NCBI GenBank assembly: GCA_949358305.1
Contig: OX442316.1
Location: forward strand, 11,594,001-11,658,000
Origin: Strigamia acuminata
Taxonomy: Eukaryota; Arthropoda; Chilopoda; Geophilomorpha; Linotaeniidae
Direction: 5' to 3'
DNA length: 64,000 nt
The stretch's first letter is position 1. Each line of letters opens with the position of its first letter. The notes beneath the pieces are model-generated. The model did not search any database. It saw only the letters and a list, made by a program, of their open reading frames with translations, and was not told the origin of the DNA. Positions 11,147 through 21,665 of the stretch are shown here, piece by piece. The translations under genes and the position numbers were made by a program.

Positions 11147-11410
11147 TGGCGACAGCGAGGCTCCTCAGCCAGGAGTGACTAATGCCGTTTCTTGGTTTTT
11201 CGCATGTTCTAGGGTTTTTTTCTTTTTTTTCCTAACAAGGGGGGCTAGCGCCCCCTCTTGACCCCCCGCGAACCTCACCTTAACTGGTTTTTCTAATGTG
11301 GTGGAGAAATGGGCACTTATTTAGTGGGGATATGGTATTACGCGTTAGTCATTCCTGGTTTGTGTCTTTAATTTCATTGGTCTCCTGGCTGAGGAGCCTC
11401 GCTGTCGCCA
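11147..11410. repeat. 29-bp perfect inverted repeat around a 206-bp loop
   Basis: The segment at 11147-11175 is the exact reverse complement of 11382-11410 (core ggctgaggagcctcgctgtc). Weaker complementarity continues outside the arms (gactaatgcc versus gttagtcattcc). The right arm overlaps a tRNA-like string: A-box-like tggctgagga and, about 60 bases on, gttcaaatcccgg followed by a T run. Possibly a tRNA-derived SINE end or a foldback element. Confidence 0.5.
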
Positions 11411-11754
11411 TCCGCTTCTCAAAACTCTGTACTACTGCTACTGTCTGTGTGTTCAAATCCCGGATGGATTTAGTTTTTTTTTCCATTACAATCCTACAAG
11501 TTGTTTAACTGATTTATTATCCTACAATTTTTCTTTACAAAAAGGCGCATTTATAAAGTCGTTGAAACTTGTTTATATTTTTTAAACCAATCTAAATGTA
11601 AAATCTTACCATATAAACTTTGCAGAATGCAACATATTTACTTATTTATTCCTTCTACGTTGTTAGTAAATGCAAAGTCGTTGTGGCTTTAGTTAGAATT
11701 TCTAATAACATTGCCAAAAATCTCTTATGCTAGAAACCAATAATAAAACTCTGC

Positions 11755-11905
11755 AGCAATGATGTTTTTTATTCATTTTTATCACTTTTTCATCTGTTTT
11801 TGTCACTTTTTGATTTGTTTTAATCGCTTTTATCCGTATTTCGTGATTTTAATCTGTTTTTTTATTCACTTTTTTCACTTTTTCATTTGTTTTTGTCACT
11901 TTTAT
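11755..11905. repeat. degenerate T-rich tandem repeat
   Basis: Imperfect units resembling cactttttcatctgttttt recur about seven times. Low complexity, no other signal. Confidence 0.55.
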
Positions 11906-12112
11906 GTACTACGGTAATTTTGATGCTAAGTTCAAATTACAAATCCCCGTGTGCGCAGACAGTTAACAAGGTTCAAGTATTTTGGGACTGCTATTTAATG
12001 ACTTGAGGACATACAACAAAAGTCAAAACAAAACAAAATCCTCTTACTATTTTTTTACATTACAATAACAAATTATCACATGAACAGGAACAGTGCTAAT
12101 TGAACTCAATTT

Positions 12113-12933
12113 TCAAACATGTTGCTGGATATCATAATAATGTCTCAAGATAAATCGATCGCAATACTTAGCCATGATGCCACCAAAAACAGGCCCGAAC
12201 CAATAAATCTAATAATAATAAAATAAAATAAAATATTAAAATTTTAAAAGTTTTAAAAATATTTTTAAATATTTTTAATCCAATGATTGTTCTAATTTCC
12301 CATCACAAATGCCGGTCCAAAAGACCTAGCCGGATTCAACGACGCCCCGGTGAATACAATCTAAAAAAATAAATACAAAATGAAATACAAATAAATTGAA
12401 AACCGAAAATCAGCATACTGTAATTGTTTGAGTTGAAACCACTGCTGCTATTATGATCAATATCCTTGGCCTGCCTTCATAAACCCTATCTGGAACTGTG
12501 TAGATGGCCAGAATTAAGACGAAACTCATGCACATCTCAAGGATGAAAGCATAAACCGGGTTCAATCCGACTAATACAATAGTGGCCCCTAATGTTTTTT
12601 GTCGTTCTACTGCAAAAACGCAGCGCCGGCAACTGCGCCGCTGCACTGCAGGCAAACGAATGTTAAACAAACATAAACGTTAATTTTTTTCTCATATGCG
12701 TAACTGATGGTTACGGCGGGATTTGTGTGCCCTAGTAAGATTGCACCTGACAAAAAATGGACGCATGTTGTAGTAGTTATGTCTGCGCCTAACGATAAGA
12801 GTTCATTCTGTAAATTGTTGCACGCAACAGAAACACCACAGCAAATAAATATTTGCACCAAACATCCAAAAAATTCGCGATAAAAGTTCTTTGCTAAACC
12901 CAACATGAAGGTTCTAATAGATTTTGAAAACAT
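12113..12933 (-). pseudogene. aquaporin / MIP-family gene with frameshift and nonsense codon
   Basis: Aquaporins are six-helix water or glycerol channels with two NPA loops. Exon 12419-12933 starts MFSKSIRTF and contains the first NPA (GHTNPAVTISYA). Exon 12307-12360 has the second (FTGASLNPARSFGPAF), and exon 12113-12208 (IYWFGPVFGGIMAKY) ends at the stop at 12113. Two breaks: (1) near 12611 the frame slips by one base at a T5 run, and restoring one base makes the exon exactly 172 codons, in phase with the next; (2) the conserved G-N-W-x-N-H-W|IYWFGP region reads G-N-stop-N-N-H-W (12274-12300), and no gt follows the HW. Splicing at the earlier gtgatg (12306) would skip the stop but delete this loop. 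I favour a pseudogene or a sharply altered allele. The long inverted repeat begins just upstream of the start codon. Confidence 0.72.
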
Positions 12934-12939
12934 TCCGGC

Positions 12940-13439
12940 TCTCACAAGGGGAGAGCACCAATAAGCTATCACAGATTGTTGTAATATTAAACAAGAAGGA
13001 TTGTTATATCATGCTGAATGAGACCCTAAAATAATTTCATTCCATAAACAGCCAACAATGCAAACAATGAGCTGAAAGTTGGCACTATTTTGTCTGTGTA
13101 TACATCAAATCTGAGCAATCAGGCCTAGTGTATGAATACTGTAAACAACAGTTGCTAGGTAAAAAATAGTTCCAAGATCCAAGTTCAATTTTATTATTTG
13201 AGATTCAATGATGTCATTTCCTCTTTTGATATCACATGACATATGACATCAGAACTTTGTTCAACAACATGACTGTCTTCATGAAGACAATAATAGTTTG
13301 TAGTGGTGGTCCAGTGGTTAAGGCAATGGACTAGGTATCTTTCCACACAGGTTCAAATCCTGTTGTGTGTGGAAATTTTTACATTTATTTTTTGTTAAAT
13401 TTTAGCAGTTATTTTAATGTTTGTAATTTTATATTTGTT
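12940..13439. repeat. left arm of a 0.5-kb inverted repeat
   Basis: About 500 bp that pairs with 13476-13974 over its whole length with only a handful of mismatches (for example cacatgac versus cacttgac, and gtggaaat versus gtgaaaat in the partner read in the same sense). The arm starts a few bases upstream of the aquaporin start codon, so the gene's putative promoter region is duplicated in inverted orientation. Confidence 0.9.
13301..13376 (+). other. tRNA-Ser-like sequence (tRNA-derived element), in the left arm
   Basis: Contains a good A box (tggtccagtggttaaggc), the anticodon-arm-like aatggactagg and a B box (ggttcaaatcctg), in the order and spacing of tRNA-Ser. The acceptor stem does not close and the long variable arm is missing, so it is not a functional tRNA gene but a tRNA-derived SINE head or a tRNA relic. 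Confidence 0.55.
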
Positions 13440-13475
13440 TTCAGAAAATTTTAATTTGATTAATTTTAATTTTTT

Positions 13476-13974
13476 AACAAATATAAAATTACAAACATTA
13501 AAATAACTGCTAAAATTTAACAAAAAATAAATGTAAAAATTTTCACACACAACAGGATTTGAACCTGTGTGGAAAGATACCTAGTCCATTGCCTTAACCA
13601 CTGGACCACCACTACAAACTATTATTGTCTTCATGAAGACAGTCATGTTGTTGAACAAAGTTCTGATGTCATATGTCAAGTGATATCAAAAGAGGAAATG
13701 ACATCATTGAATCTCAAATAATAAAATTGAACTTGGATCTTGGAACTATTTTTTACCTAGCAACTGTTGTTTACAGTATTCATACACTAGGCCTGATTGC
13801 TCAGATTTGATGTATACACAGACAAAATAGTGCCAACTTTCAGCTCAATGTTTGCATTGTTGGCTGTTTATGGAATGAAATTATTTTAGGGTCTCATTCA
13901 GCATGATATAACAATCCTTCTTGTTTAATATTACAACAATCTGTGATAGCTTATTGGTGCTCTCCCCTTGTCAG
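13476..13974. repeat. right arm of the 0.5-kb inverted repeat
   Basis: Reverse complement of 12940-13439, separated from it by only about 36 bp of AT-rich DNA, itself partly self-complementary (aaaattttaatttgattaa). A duplex of this size would extrude as a cruciform or be transcribed as a long hairpin RNA. Confidence 0.9.
13543..13617 (-). other. tRNA-Ser-like sequence (tRNA-derived element), in the right arm
   Basis: Mirror copy of 13301-13376 with the same A and B boxes on the minus strand. The B-box side reads caggatttgaacctg on the plus strand, identical to the left arm. Confidence 0.55.
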
Positions 13975-14045
13975 AGATGTTAATGGTATGGTCACAGGAT
14001 GAGAAATGAATGATTTCCCTAGATTTTCAGTACGGCATTTAAATT

Positions 14046-14084
14046 GCATATTTAAATTGTTGACGAACAACAATTTAAATATGA
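14046..14084. repeat. hairpin bounding the satellite block, left
   Basis: Palindrome: catatttaaattgttg, a short loop, then caacaatttaaatatg. The near-identical palindrome at 15894-15931 lies on the far side of the satellite arrays, and both are followed by an A run. They look like paired ends of one element. Confidence 0.7.
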
Positions 14085-14330
14085 AAAAAAAATTAAAACA
14101 AAATAAAACAAAATAAAATAAAACCTACATAATGCACAATCGAACGCTGATTTTACTATACTCTGTCTGACCTTAAGAATAAAGAAAAATCCCTCCCCTT
14201 TTGAGGCCTTTTCACTGGTGTAGTGATACAGAAAAGTAGAGCAATACACCAGGTTTTAATAAAACCTCAGGTTTTATTAAGCCTAATAATCCTAAAATAA
14301 AGTAAATATACAATGGTATTTTGGTATGTT
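14085..14330. other. AT-rich spacer inside the satellite element
   Basis: Short A-rich stretch (aaataaaacaaaataaaata) and unique sequence, no gene seen. Confidence 0.4.
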
Positions 14331-14332
14331 AT

Positions 14333-14600
14333 TTTTGTATTTTGTATTTTGGTATGGTATTTTGTATTTTGGTATGGTATTTTGTATTTTGGTATGGTAT
14401 TTTGTATTTTGGTATGGTATTTTGTATTTTGGTATGGTATTTTGTATTTTGGTATGGTATTTTGTATTTTGGTATGGTATTTTGTATTTTGGTATGGTAT
14501 TTTGTATTTTGGTATGGTATTTTGTATTTTGGTATGGTATTTTGTATTTTGGTATGGTATTTTGGGACAGTATTTTGGTACTGTATTTTGGTATAATATT
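14333..14600. repeat. 20-bp tandem satellite, about 12 units
   Basis: Near-perfect head-to-tail units of ttttgtattttggtatggta, degenerating at the right edge into 16-bp variants (ttttggtactgta). All frames are open on both strands because 20-bp periodicity lacks stops; the long translated frames here are artefacts. Confidence 0.95.
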
Positions 14601-14687
14601 TTTGTATTTTGGTATGGTATGTTGGTACCATTGGAACCATATATGTTTCGGTACCAAATATGTTTCGGTATCAAACACCGACATACC

Positions 14688-15748
14688 GACGTAACCGACG
14701 TAACCGACGTAACCGACGTAACCGACGTAACCGACGTAACCGACGTAACCGACGTAACCGACGTAACCGACGTAACCGACGTAACCGACGTAACCGACGT
14801 AACCGACGTAACCGACGTAACCGACGTAACCGACGTAACCGACGTAACCGACGTAACCGACGTAACCGACGTAACCGACGTAACCGACGTAACCGACGTA
14901 ACCGACGTAACCGACGTAACCGACGTAACCGACGTAACCGACGTAACCGACGTAACCGACGTAACCGACGTAACCGACGTAACCGACGTAACCGACGTAA
15001 CCGACGTAACCGACGTAACCGACGTAACCGACGTAACCGACGTAACCGACGTAACCGACGTAACCGACGTAACCGACGTAACCGACGTAACCGACGTAAC
15101 CGACGTAACCGACGTAACCGACGTAACCGACGTAACCGACGTAACCGACGTAACCGACGTAACCGACGTAACCGACGTAACCGACGTAACCGACGTAACC
15201 GACGTAACCGACGTAACCGACGTAACCGACGTAACCGACGTAACCGACGTAACCGACGTAACCGACGTAACCGACGTAACCGACGTAACCGACGTAACCG
15301 ACGTAACCGACGTAACCGACGTAACCGACGTAACCGACGTAACCGACGTAACCGACGTAACCGACGTAACCGACGTAACCGACGTAACCGACGTAACCGA
15401 CGTAACCGACGTAACCGACGTAACCGACGTAACCGACGTAACCGACGTAACCGACGTAACCGACGTAACCGACGTAACCGACGTAACCGACGTAACCGAC
15501 GTAACCGACGTAACCGACGTAACCGACGTAACCGACGTAACCGACGTAACCGACGTAACCGACGTAACCGACGTAACCGACGTAACCGACGTAACCGACG
15601 TAACCGACGTAACCGACGTAACCGACGTAACCGACGTAACCGACGTAACCGACGTAACCGACGTAACCGACGTAACCGACGTAACCGACGTAACCGACGT
15701 AACCGACGTAACCGACGTAACCGACGTAACCGACGTAACCGACGTAAC
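14688..15748. repeat. 9-bp satellite (ACGTAACCG)n, about 118 perfect units
   Basis: 1.06 kb of uninterrupted acgtaaccg units. I found no variant unit inside the array, which implies recent expansion or efficient homogenisation. Each unit holds a CpG. Because the period is a multiple of three, the frames translate as endless TDV, RRN or TSV tripeptides; none is a gene. It is not the arthropod telomere repeat (TTAGG). Confidence 0.97.
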
Positions 15749-15893
15749 CCCCATTACCCCCAATACCCCCAATGACCCCAATGACCCCAATGACCCCAAT
15801 GACCCAATTACCCCAATTACCCCAATTACCCCAATGACCCCAATGACCCCAATGACCCCAATTACCCCAATTATCCCAATTACCCCAATTACC
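15749..15893. repeat. second 9-bp satellite, CCCCAATGA / CCCCAATTA
   Basis: About 15 units alternating in blocks between ccccaatga and ccccaatta. It has the same 9-bp period as the neighbouring array and joins it directly (gtaacccccattacccc), suggesting one array mutated into the other. Confidence 0.9.
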
Positions 15894-15931
15894 CCATATT
15901 TAAATTGTTGATGATCAACAATTTAAATATG
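15894..15931. repeat. hairpin bounding the satellite block, right
   Basis: catatttaaattgttg, loop atgat, then caacaatttaaatatg: the partner of 14046-14084, differing only in the loop. Confidence 0.7.
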
Positions 15932-15939
15932 GAAAAAAA

Positions 15940-17142
15940 ATTTACTAAGAATTTATTTTTGAGTTGGAGGAAATCGCATCAAAATTCAACTTACAGAGTC
16001 GATAAACTTTCGTGGAATCTTGACGTTTACATACACGTCGTAACATCGTCGTAACATCAAATCACCCGCTTCTTCTTCCCATAATGCAATGTCCCTGCGC
16101 ATGCTCGTGGTTTTCGGGAAATACAAGCGAAATCAAATTTTCGGCTCGTTGTTGATCGAGTTGGTTGGTTTTCCCGGCCATTTACGAGCACTTGCAGTTT
16201 TCTGAAGGTCTTTACAAAAATGGGAATAATTGGCAAATTTGAGTCGTTTGCCTTTTTTTGCAGAAAAATGTTGAATTTTTCAAGTTGGAAGGAATTTTTA
16301 AAAAAAAGTTGAAAAAATTGTGATTCTGCGTGGGTTGGGCGCCATCAGTAAAGCACTGAATTAAATTTTTTTCAACTTTTTAAAAAAAAAGTTGAAAAAA
16401 ATTTAAAAAAAAAGTTGAAAAAATTTTTAAAAAAAAGTTGAAAAAATTCAAGAAAAAGTTGGTGAGATTTAAGAAAATGCAGAAGATATTCAATAAAATG
16501 TGTAAATAGTTCATGCGTCTATTTCCACCGACGTCAAAATTGGTGAAAATAGGCTCGGCCTTTTTTTTTCATTACAATCTTATATATTTTTATCATCAAT
16601 ATAATACTGTACTCCAATGGAAATAACAAACATAGAACGATTGATACCAAAATTGCGTAATTCCTTTTATTTATATTTGTACAGTACAATCAGTTTACGG
16701 GAGGATTTTCGTCAAATAGAAAAATGTCTTGCCAAGCAAACATTTTTTCATCTATGGAAAATTTAAAAAAGCATTAGAATTAGAAATATAACTATTCTCT
16801 CTAATTTTGTTGATAAAACGGGATGGTGAAGTGACGATGATAAAATTACACGAAATGACGACTAACTTGTAAGTGATGACGAAATGATGTTGTAAGAGCA
16901 ATGATGAAATGTAGTGGCAAAAGTATGGTAAGTGGCAAAAAGTGATGAGAAATTGCAAAACAAGAAAATAATAAAACAAAAAAATAAAAATTAAAATAAA
17001 ATAAAACAAAACAAAATAAATAAAATGGTTTTTATGGTCAAATAATGATTTAATTAAGTTTGACACTAAAATTACAACGAATGACTCATTCATGTTAATA
17101 TTCGAACTTGTGATCTGCACACCAGACCAAAAATACTGAATG
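15940..17142. other. intergenic DNA downstream of the IAP gene
   Basis: No gene seen. Holds a 24-bp string, gataaactttcgtggaatct plus tgac (16001-16024), that recurs with one change at 8442-8465 upstream of dolichol kinase, and an A/T-rich tandem repeat at 16282-16455. The minus-strand open frame at 16752-17120 is low-complexity 3' flank. Confidence 0.5.
16282..16455. repeat. tandem A-rich repeat, unit aaaaaaaagttgaaaaaatt
   Basis: About six imperfect 19-22 bp units with a conserved gttgaaaaa core, interrupted once by unique sequence (16318-16370). Confidence 0.7.
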
Positions 17143-19156
17143 TTAAGAAAGAAACGTTCGTACGGTGCCGCGAATTTCCTTTCGACACAACGGACAATCC
17201 TTCAAACTGGGCGCACATTTGGGACAGCAAATTAAATGCCCACAGGGCAAAAACACAACACCAATTTCTTCATCCATGCAAATCTTGCACAATCTCATTT
17301 CCTTCAATTGTCTGTTTTCGTCCTCCACCGACATATCTAGAAAATAAATAAAAAAATTAACCATTTTTCCACACAAAAATTTCATTTCCTTATAAATTTA
17401 CCTCCGGATTGCGTAAAACTTTTTACAGAACTCGAACTCTTGGTCGGCAAGCTCTTACAACTGGAAGTTTCCTCCGATGAAAACGACGTAGACGGCAAAC
17501 ACTCGCTTATCGGTGTAATCACTTTACTTTGACTGCAAATGTAAATACAAATTAAGTCTAACCGAGTCGTTTCTCGATTTTTCATCTCGTCCAACCTCGA
17601 ATTGTTTTCCCAGTACGGAAAATCCATGCACGCTTCTGTCAATGCGTTTGCATCATCGTACGGTGTTCCGGTCAATTCGATTTTCTTCGCCAAAACTTTT
17701 CGGATGATTTCCCGATCGACCCCAGTCTCCAAAGCTGCTCTTACGACTGTTGTGTTCATATACAAAAAAACCGAATCTTCGCTTTGCATTTCATTCGATG
17801 GTCCGGGCTGAGACTAAAATTTAAAAAAAAAAGTAAATTAATTAATTAAAATTGCAATTTTTCTGATTAAAATTTAAGAAAAAAAATTCTTACGGGTAAA
17901 ATGGGAGGATGTTGTATCATCGCTTCCTCAACAAACTCATGTCCCTTCATCAAATTGAGAAAACAGCATTTTCCGAACCAACGCGCATGTTCTACCCAAG
18001 CATCGTCGTTGACCTCCCAATTGCGCAACCCGCCGTCGCAACAAAAACAACGCACGTGGTCGCTCACACCGGCGTAATAAAAACCAGCTTCGGCTAAGGA
18101 ACTCGGGACCATCGGAATGGCTTTCGGCCACGTTTGGTACGTCCTCAATCGATTTTCATACGTGGCGTAATTCGGGTGTCTTGGCGCCGTGTGTTCGTTG
18201 ATCCCCAATCGCGACAGCTTCAATGGCGTCATCCGTCCTTTCTCCGGCTTCGAAAACACGTCCATCTCGTAGTTATACTTCCCAGTGACGTCCCCGCCCC
18301 ACGTCTCGTCCGTCGGCGTCCTCAAAACTTCGATTCCTTCGTCTTCGGACGAGCGGCGCAACGGAATATTTCGCACGTCGTAGCCGCTCATAAACGGACA
18401 CTTCCGGAAATGTTTTCTATGCTCGATGGCAGGATTGTCTCCGGCTTCCCACTGCCCGACGACTCCGCGACAGAAGAAACACTGGACCTTGTCTTCGTCT
18501 CGCAAATAGAAAAAGCCGTTTCGAGCCAAATCTCCGGGTTTTACGACCTTCGACGGCCATCCCCGAAATGTTTTGAGTCGTTCGGCCTCGCTTAGTAAGT
18601 TGCCGAAACTCTCCCACGTTTTTTCGTCCGATCGGTCGGACGGGCCGGCAGCTGCTGCCGAAATTGAAAACGGAATTCGCAGGTTTTGGGGTCTCGATGT
18701 GGAAGCAAGTGATGAATTGGTCGCATTGGATTGTAAGGATTCTTCCGCTTGACTCAAAGCCGACGTGTACAAACTGGCTCGTTGCGCGAAAATCGGTACG
18801 TTGTCGGATTTGTGCAAGACGAAGTCACAATTCGGACTCAAGATGGCGTGTTTCTGGATGGCTTGGTCACCGAAATTCCATTTGTCGATCGTTCGTTTGC
18901 AGCTGAAGCATTTGACAACGAATTCGTTTCCCGTGTAGAAAAATCCGGCTTTGGCTAATTTTTTCGCTTCTATCGGAGCATTTGCGGGCCATGATGTGAA
19001 TGAATCCAGTCGGTTACGCTCGAATCTCATGTAGTTGCCATTGTTGTCAGTTTCGACTTTGTTGCTGTAATTATTAGCGATGGAAACGGGATGTATGTGC
19101 GCCGAAATTGAAGAATCGGCTGTTAAATCGTCATCCATCATCCTGTTATCGCCCAT
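17143..19156 (-). CDS. inhibitor of apoptosis protein, three BIR + UBA + RING, 622 aa (Diap2/XIAP type)
   Basis: IAPs bind and restrain caspases and act as E3 ubiquitin ligases; the three-BIR Drosophila Diap2 also drives NF-kB (Imd) signalling. Exons 17894-19156, 17402-17813 and 17143-17336 sum to 1869 nt. BIR1 lies near residues 45-115, BIR2 near 180-250 and BIR3 near 340-415; each has C-x2-C-x16-H-x6-C (for example CFSC...HAILSPNC). Exon 2 carries a UBA-like helix bundle ([17 protein letters not shown]). The last exon is a C-terminal [22 protein letters not shown] then CPLCRK, ending FLS. I chose the ATG at 19156 ([10 protein letters not shown]) because a splice acceptor at 19191/19192 precedes it and the upstream ATG near 19183 opens only a short uORF. 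The domain order equals Diap2 and BIRC2/3/XIAP; orthology beyond that is inference. Confidence 0.92.
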
Positions 19157-19869
19157 TTTCAGTGGTCTGCTACTAGTTATCCATGGCGTACCTAAACGAA
19201 AAAGAAACCACGTTTTAGTCATTCACAGACAACAATAACAAGAAATGTATTCAGTCATGATTACGTCATCGACCTACTTGATAGCACTAAAATGGCCTTG
19301 CCTAATTTGTACTTGCGCAATTATGTGAAAAATGTGTGTCGCATTTCTAACAACATTTTTTTTTAGTTTTCGATTATAGAAAGTAAATAACGATCTATCA
19401 AGGTTTACAATTTTCGAAATGGAATTCCACTTTTCGGCTCGGAAACGAAATTCGAATTTCAGGTTTTAGATTTCGCCATTATTTCTCCCTCTTCAAACGA
19501 ATGAGAAAACGGAAATCTTCAATTTTAAAGATTGTGATGTAAATATTATTTGAAAAAGAAATTTTATTTCCATTTAACAAAATAAATTGATATCCGATTA
19601 CATTTTTCGAAAGTTAGATTTCATACTGTGAGTAATAACGAACATTCCATCTGTTACTGCCACTCCTTGTTGTTTAAAAAATAAGGGCTTCCCTTATCAA
19701 CACAGCAACGTTAAAATACCAATTTCGCGAAAAAACTTCCAAAGATTACTGAAACCCAACAACTAACAGAAAGTACGATTAAAATAAGGTATTTTACTCC
19801 CTTTCTCGCTCGAAATACTCTCAGAAAACGATTTTTGAATGATTTAAGAATGAATAAAACCAACTCACC

Positions 19870-20560
19870 ACACGTACCACCATTTCGGGCTGATGGATAC
19901 ACACAGAGCGGATGACGTCGTTGTTCAAAAATGGCCTCCATTAAGCATTAGTGTACACTTTTTGCAACCATGTAGTGATTTTCAGATACGATTATTATAT
20001 CTTAACACGTTCTGTGTGTGTACTATGTTCCCCTAAAATAGTCAGACAGAGGTATTTTCCCATCATATTCTTGCTTTTATTTCCAATAATCTTATTGACG
20101 CAATAATGACGTCATTTTCCTACTAGTCAATGCATAAAACTGGAGGTTAAATGTTATCACGTGCCTAACGACACAAAACATTAATTTCCCGTTTTGCTTG
20201 GGGGATAATGAGTATTTAAATTCACTAATTTCGTGATTCAAACTTCAAAGAACCTTGGCATTTAAAAAATGAAATAAAATAACAAAATAAAATAAAATAA
20301 ATAAATGAAGTTTTTTTTCTTTTAATGAAAAACCGGAAAATGAAATTACAAAAGTAAATCATTGCACAATTCCAATTTCCTGCCAGAATTTAGTAACACA
20401 GGTTTATTTCTCATTAAGAATACAATAAACTATTATCTTAAAAATGTGATGAGCTTACCCGCTCGCGAAGTCGCCTGCTTCTGCTTGGATCGTATCATTT
20501 TCGCACACAAGAGTAATCAGCTCAGTTTTGCTTCAAATTAAACGCCTTGATAAGCCTCAC
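19870..20560 (-). promoter_or_regulatory. putative alternative non-coding first exons / promoters of the IAP gene
   Basis: The coding exon begins at an acceptor (19191), so a 5' UTR exon must lie upstream. Two strong minus-strand donors are available: ggtacgtgtg|gtgagttgg near 19869 and ttcgcgagcgg|gtaagctc near 20460. They could be alternative first exons. No transcription start element is identifiable with confidence. Confidence 0.35.
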
Positions 20561-21665
20561 TAATCACTTTATTTGTTATCGATGTGCAAACCAGTGCTAA
20601 CTAGTAGCTGTTTCCACTAATTCGGGAAATGGGAGCTTCGGCGGAAATTAATTGTGGAATTTTTAATTCGGTAAAGCGCAACAAAAACCGAATTGATATG
20701 GATTTTTTTTTCAACAAATTATTTTTTTTTTTATAAAATAAATAAAACTAAAATAATATTTATAACGAAGATAACGTGTTTATCTGCTATTTTTTGATAT
20801 GTCCTCTGTGTACGCACATAGTATGGAGGTTTGATATTTTCCAGCGAACGTAAGGGGAAAATTTGTATCCAAGAAAGTACGTATTTCTAAAGAAATTATT
20901 TTATTTCTGGAAAATGCATTTTTTAAAATTAAAAAAAAAATTTAAATTCTACTCGTGTTTCATCAAATAAACTGTGGTAATCTGGTTTGTCACTTACATA
21001 ACGTTAATGTAGCGGATTTGAATTTGACATTTATCAATCTAATTTGTAATTATCATTCGACTCTGGTCAGATTTTATGACAGCATCTCAAAACAAAAACA
21101 ATGAATCTAAAATAAGTCTGCGATATAATCTATCACATGTTTAGTAATCTCTCTAAAATGTCAAATGGCAAAACACTGTTGACCCATGTTTTTTTCCCAA
21201 GTTTTTATTTATTTTTTAAAGGAAGAAGAAGCACTTTTTTGTGGTACAAAACTCCGAATTGACGATTAGTGGAAATCACATGCATATTACTATAAAAAGA
21301 CACGTGATTTTAATTTTTAATCCAATCTATAGTATATCCTGTAAATGTGATGCATTTGTTAAATATATTTTATGATTTTATATTTTGGTCTAACGTCATT
21401 GATTAGATTGAAAAATCACTTGTTATCCATTTGGACCCATAAAGTCCACTAAATTAACTAATTACACACCCTCTGACTAAAATGTTTTTCTCATACATTT
21501 AATCAATTTATTGCCTATTGACTTAGCAACTGTCTGGGATGTCTACCTGAGTCTAACTGTCTAGCTTTTCGTAATCCAGCACCCATTAGATTCTCAAAAA
21601 AATGTTCTCAAACTCCCATGAAAAATATGTTCAGTGTTTATGTAGACCAATTTGGAAGGTAAAAA

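Larger units (their letters stand above)
10966..12112. other. intergenic DNA between RCC1L and the aquaporin
   Basis: No gene seen. Contains a perfect 29-bp inverted repeat (listed separately), a possible pol III B-box (gttcaaatcccgg near 11453) just 3' of it, and a T-rich degenerate repeat at 11755-11905. Confidence 0.5.

Noticed and set aside
12934-12972. Upstream extension of the aquaporin frame
   Set aside because: The extension begins at GTG inside the inverted-repeat arm; the ATG at 12933 is the first real start codon.
13301-13376. Functional tRNA-Ser gene
   Set aside because: A and B boxes are good but the acceptor stem does not pair, the variable arm is missing and no terminator follows; better read as tRNA-derived.
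14688-15748. CRISPR-like array or telomere tract
   Set aside because: Units are contiguous with no spacers, the host is an animal, and the unit is not TTAGG or a known telomere variant.
14267-15911. Giant open frames (up to 532 codons) over the satellite on both strands
   Set aside because: They are products of 9-bp and 20-bp periodicity without stop codons (endless TDV, RRN, TSV or KIPYQNT repeats); no start context, no composition of a real protein.
17520-17560. A 30-nt intron inside the IAP UBA exon (gttaga ... tttgcag)
   Set aside because: Far below the usual minimum intron length of about 45-50 nt, and the exon is open through it.
18134-18958. Plus-strand ORFs inside the IAP gene
   Set aside because: Mirror frames of the GC-rich BIR-coding exon; the minus frame has three complete BIR zinc sites.
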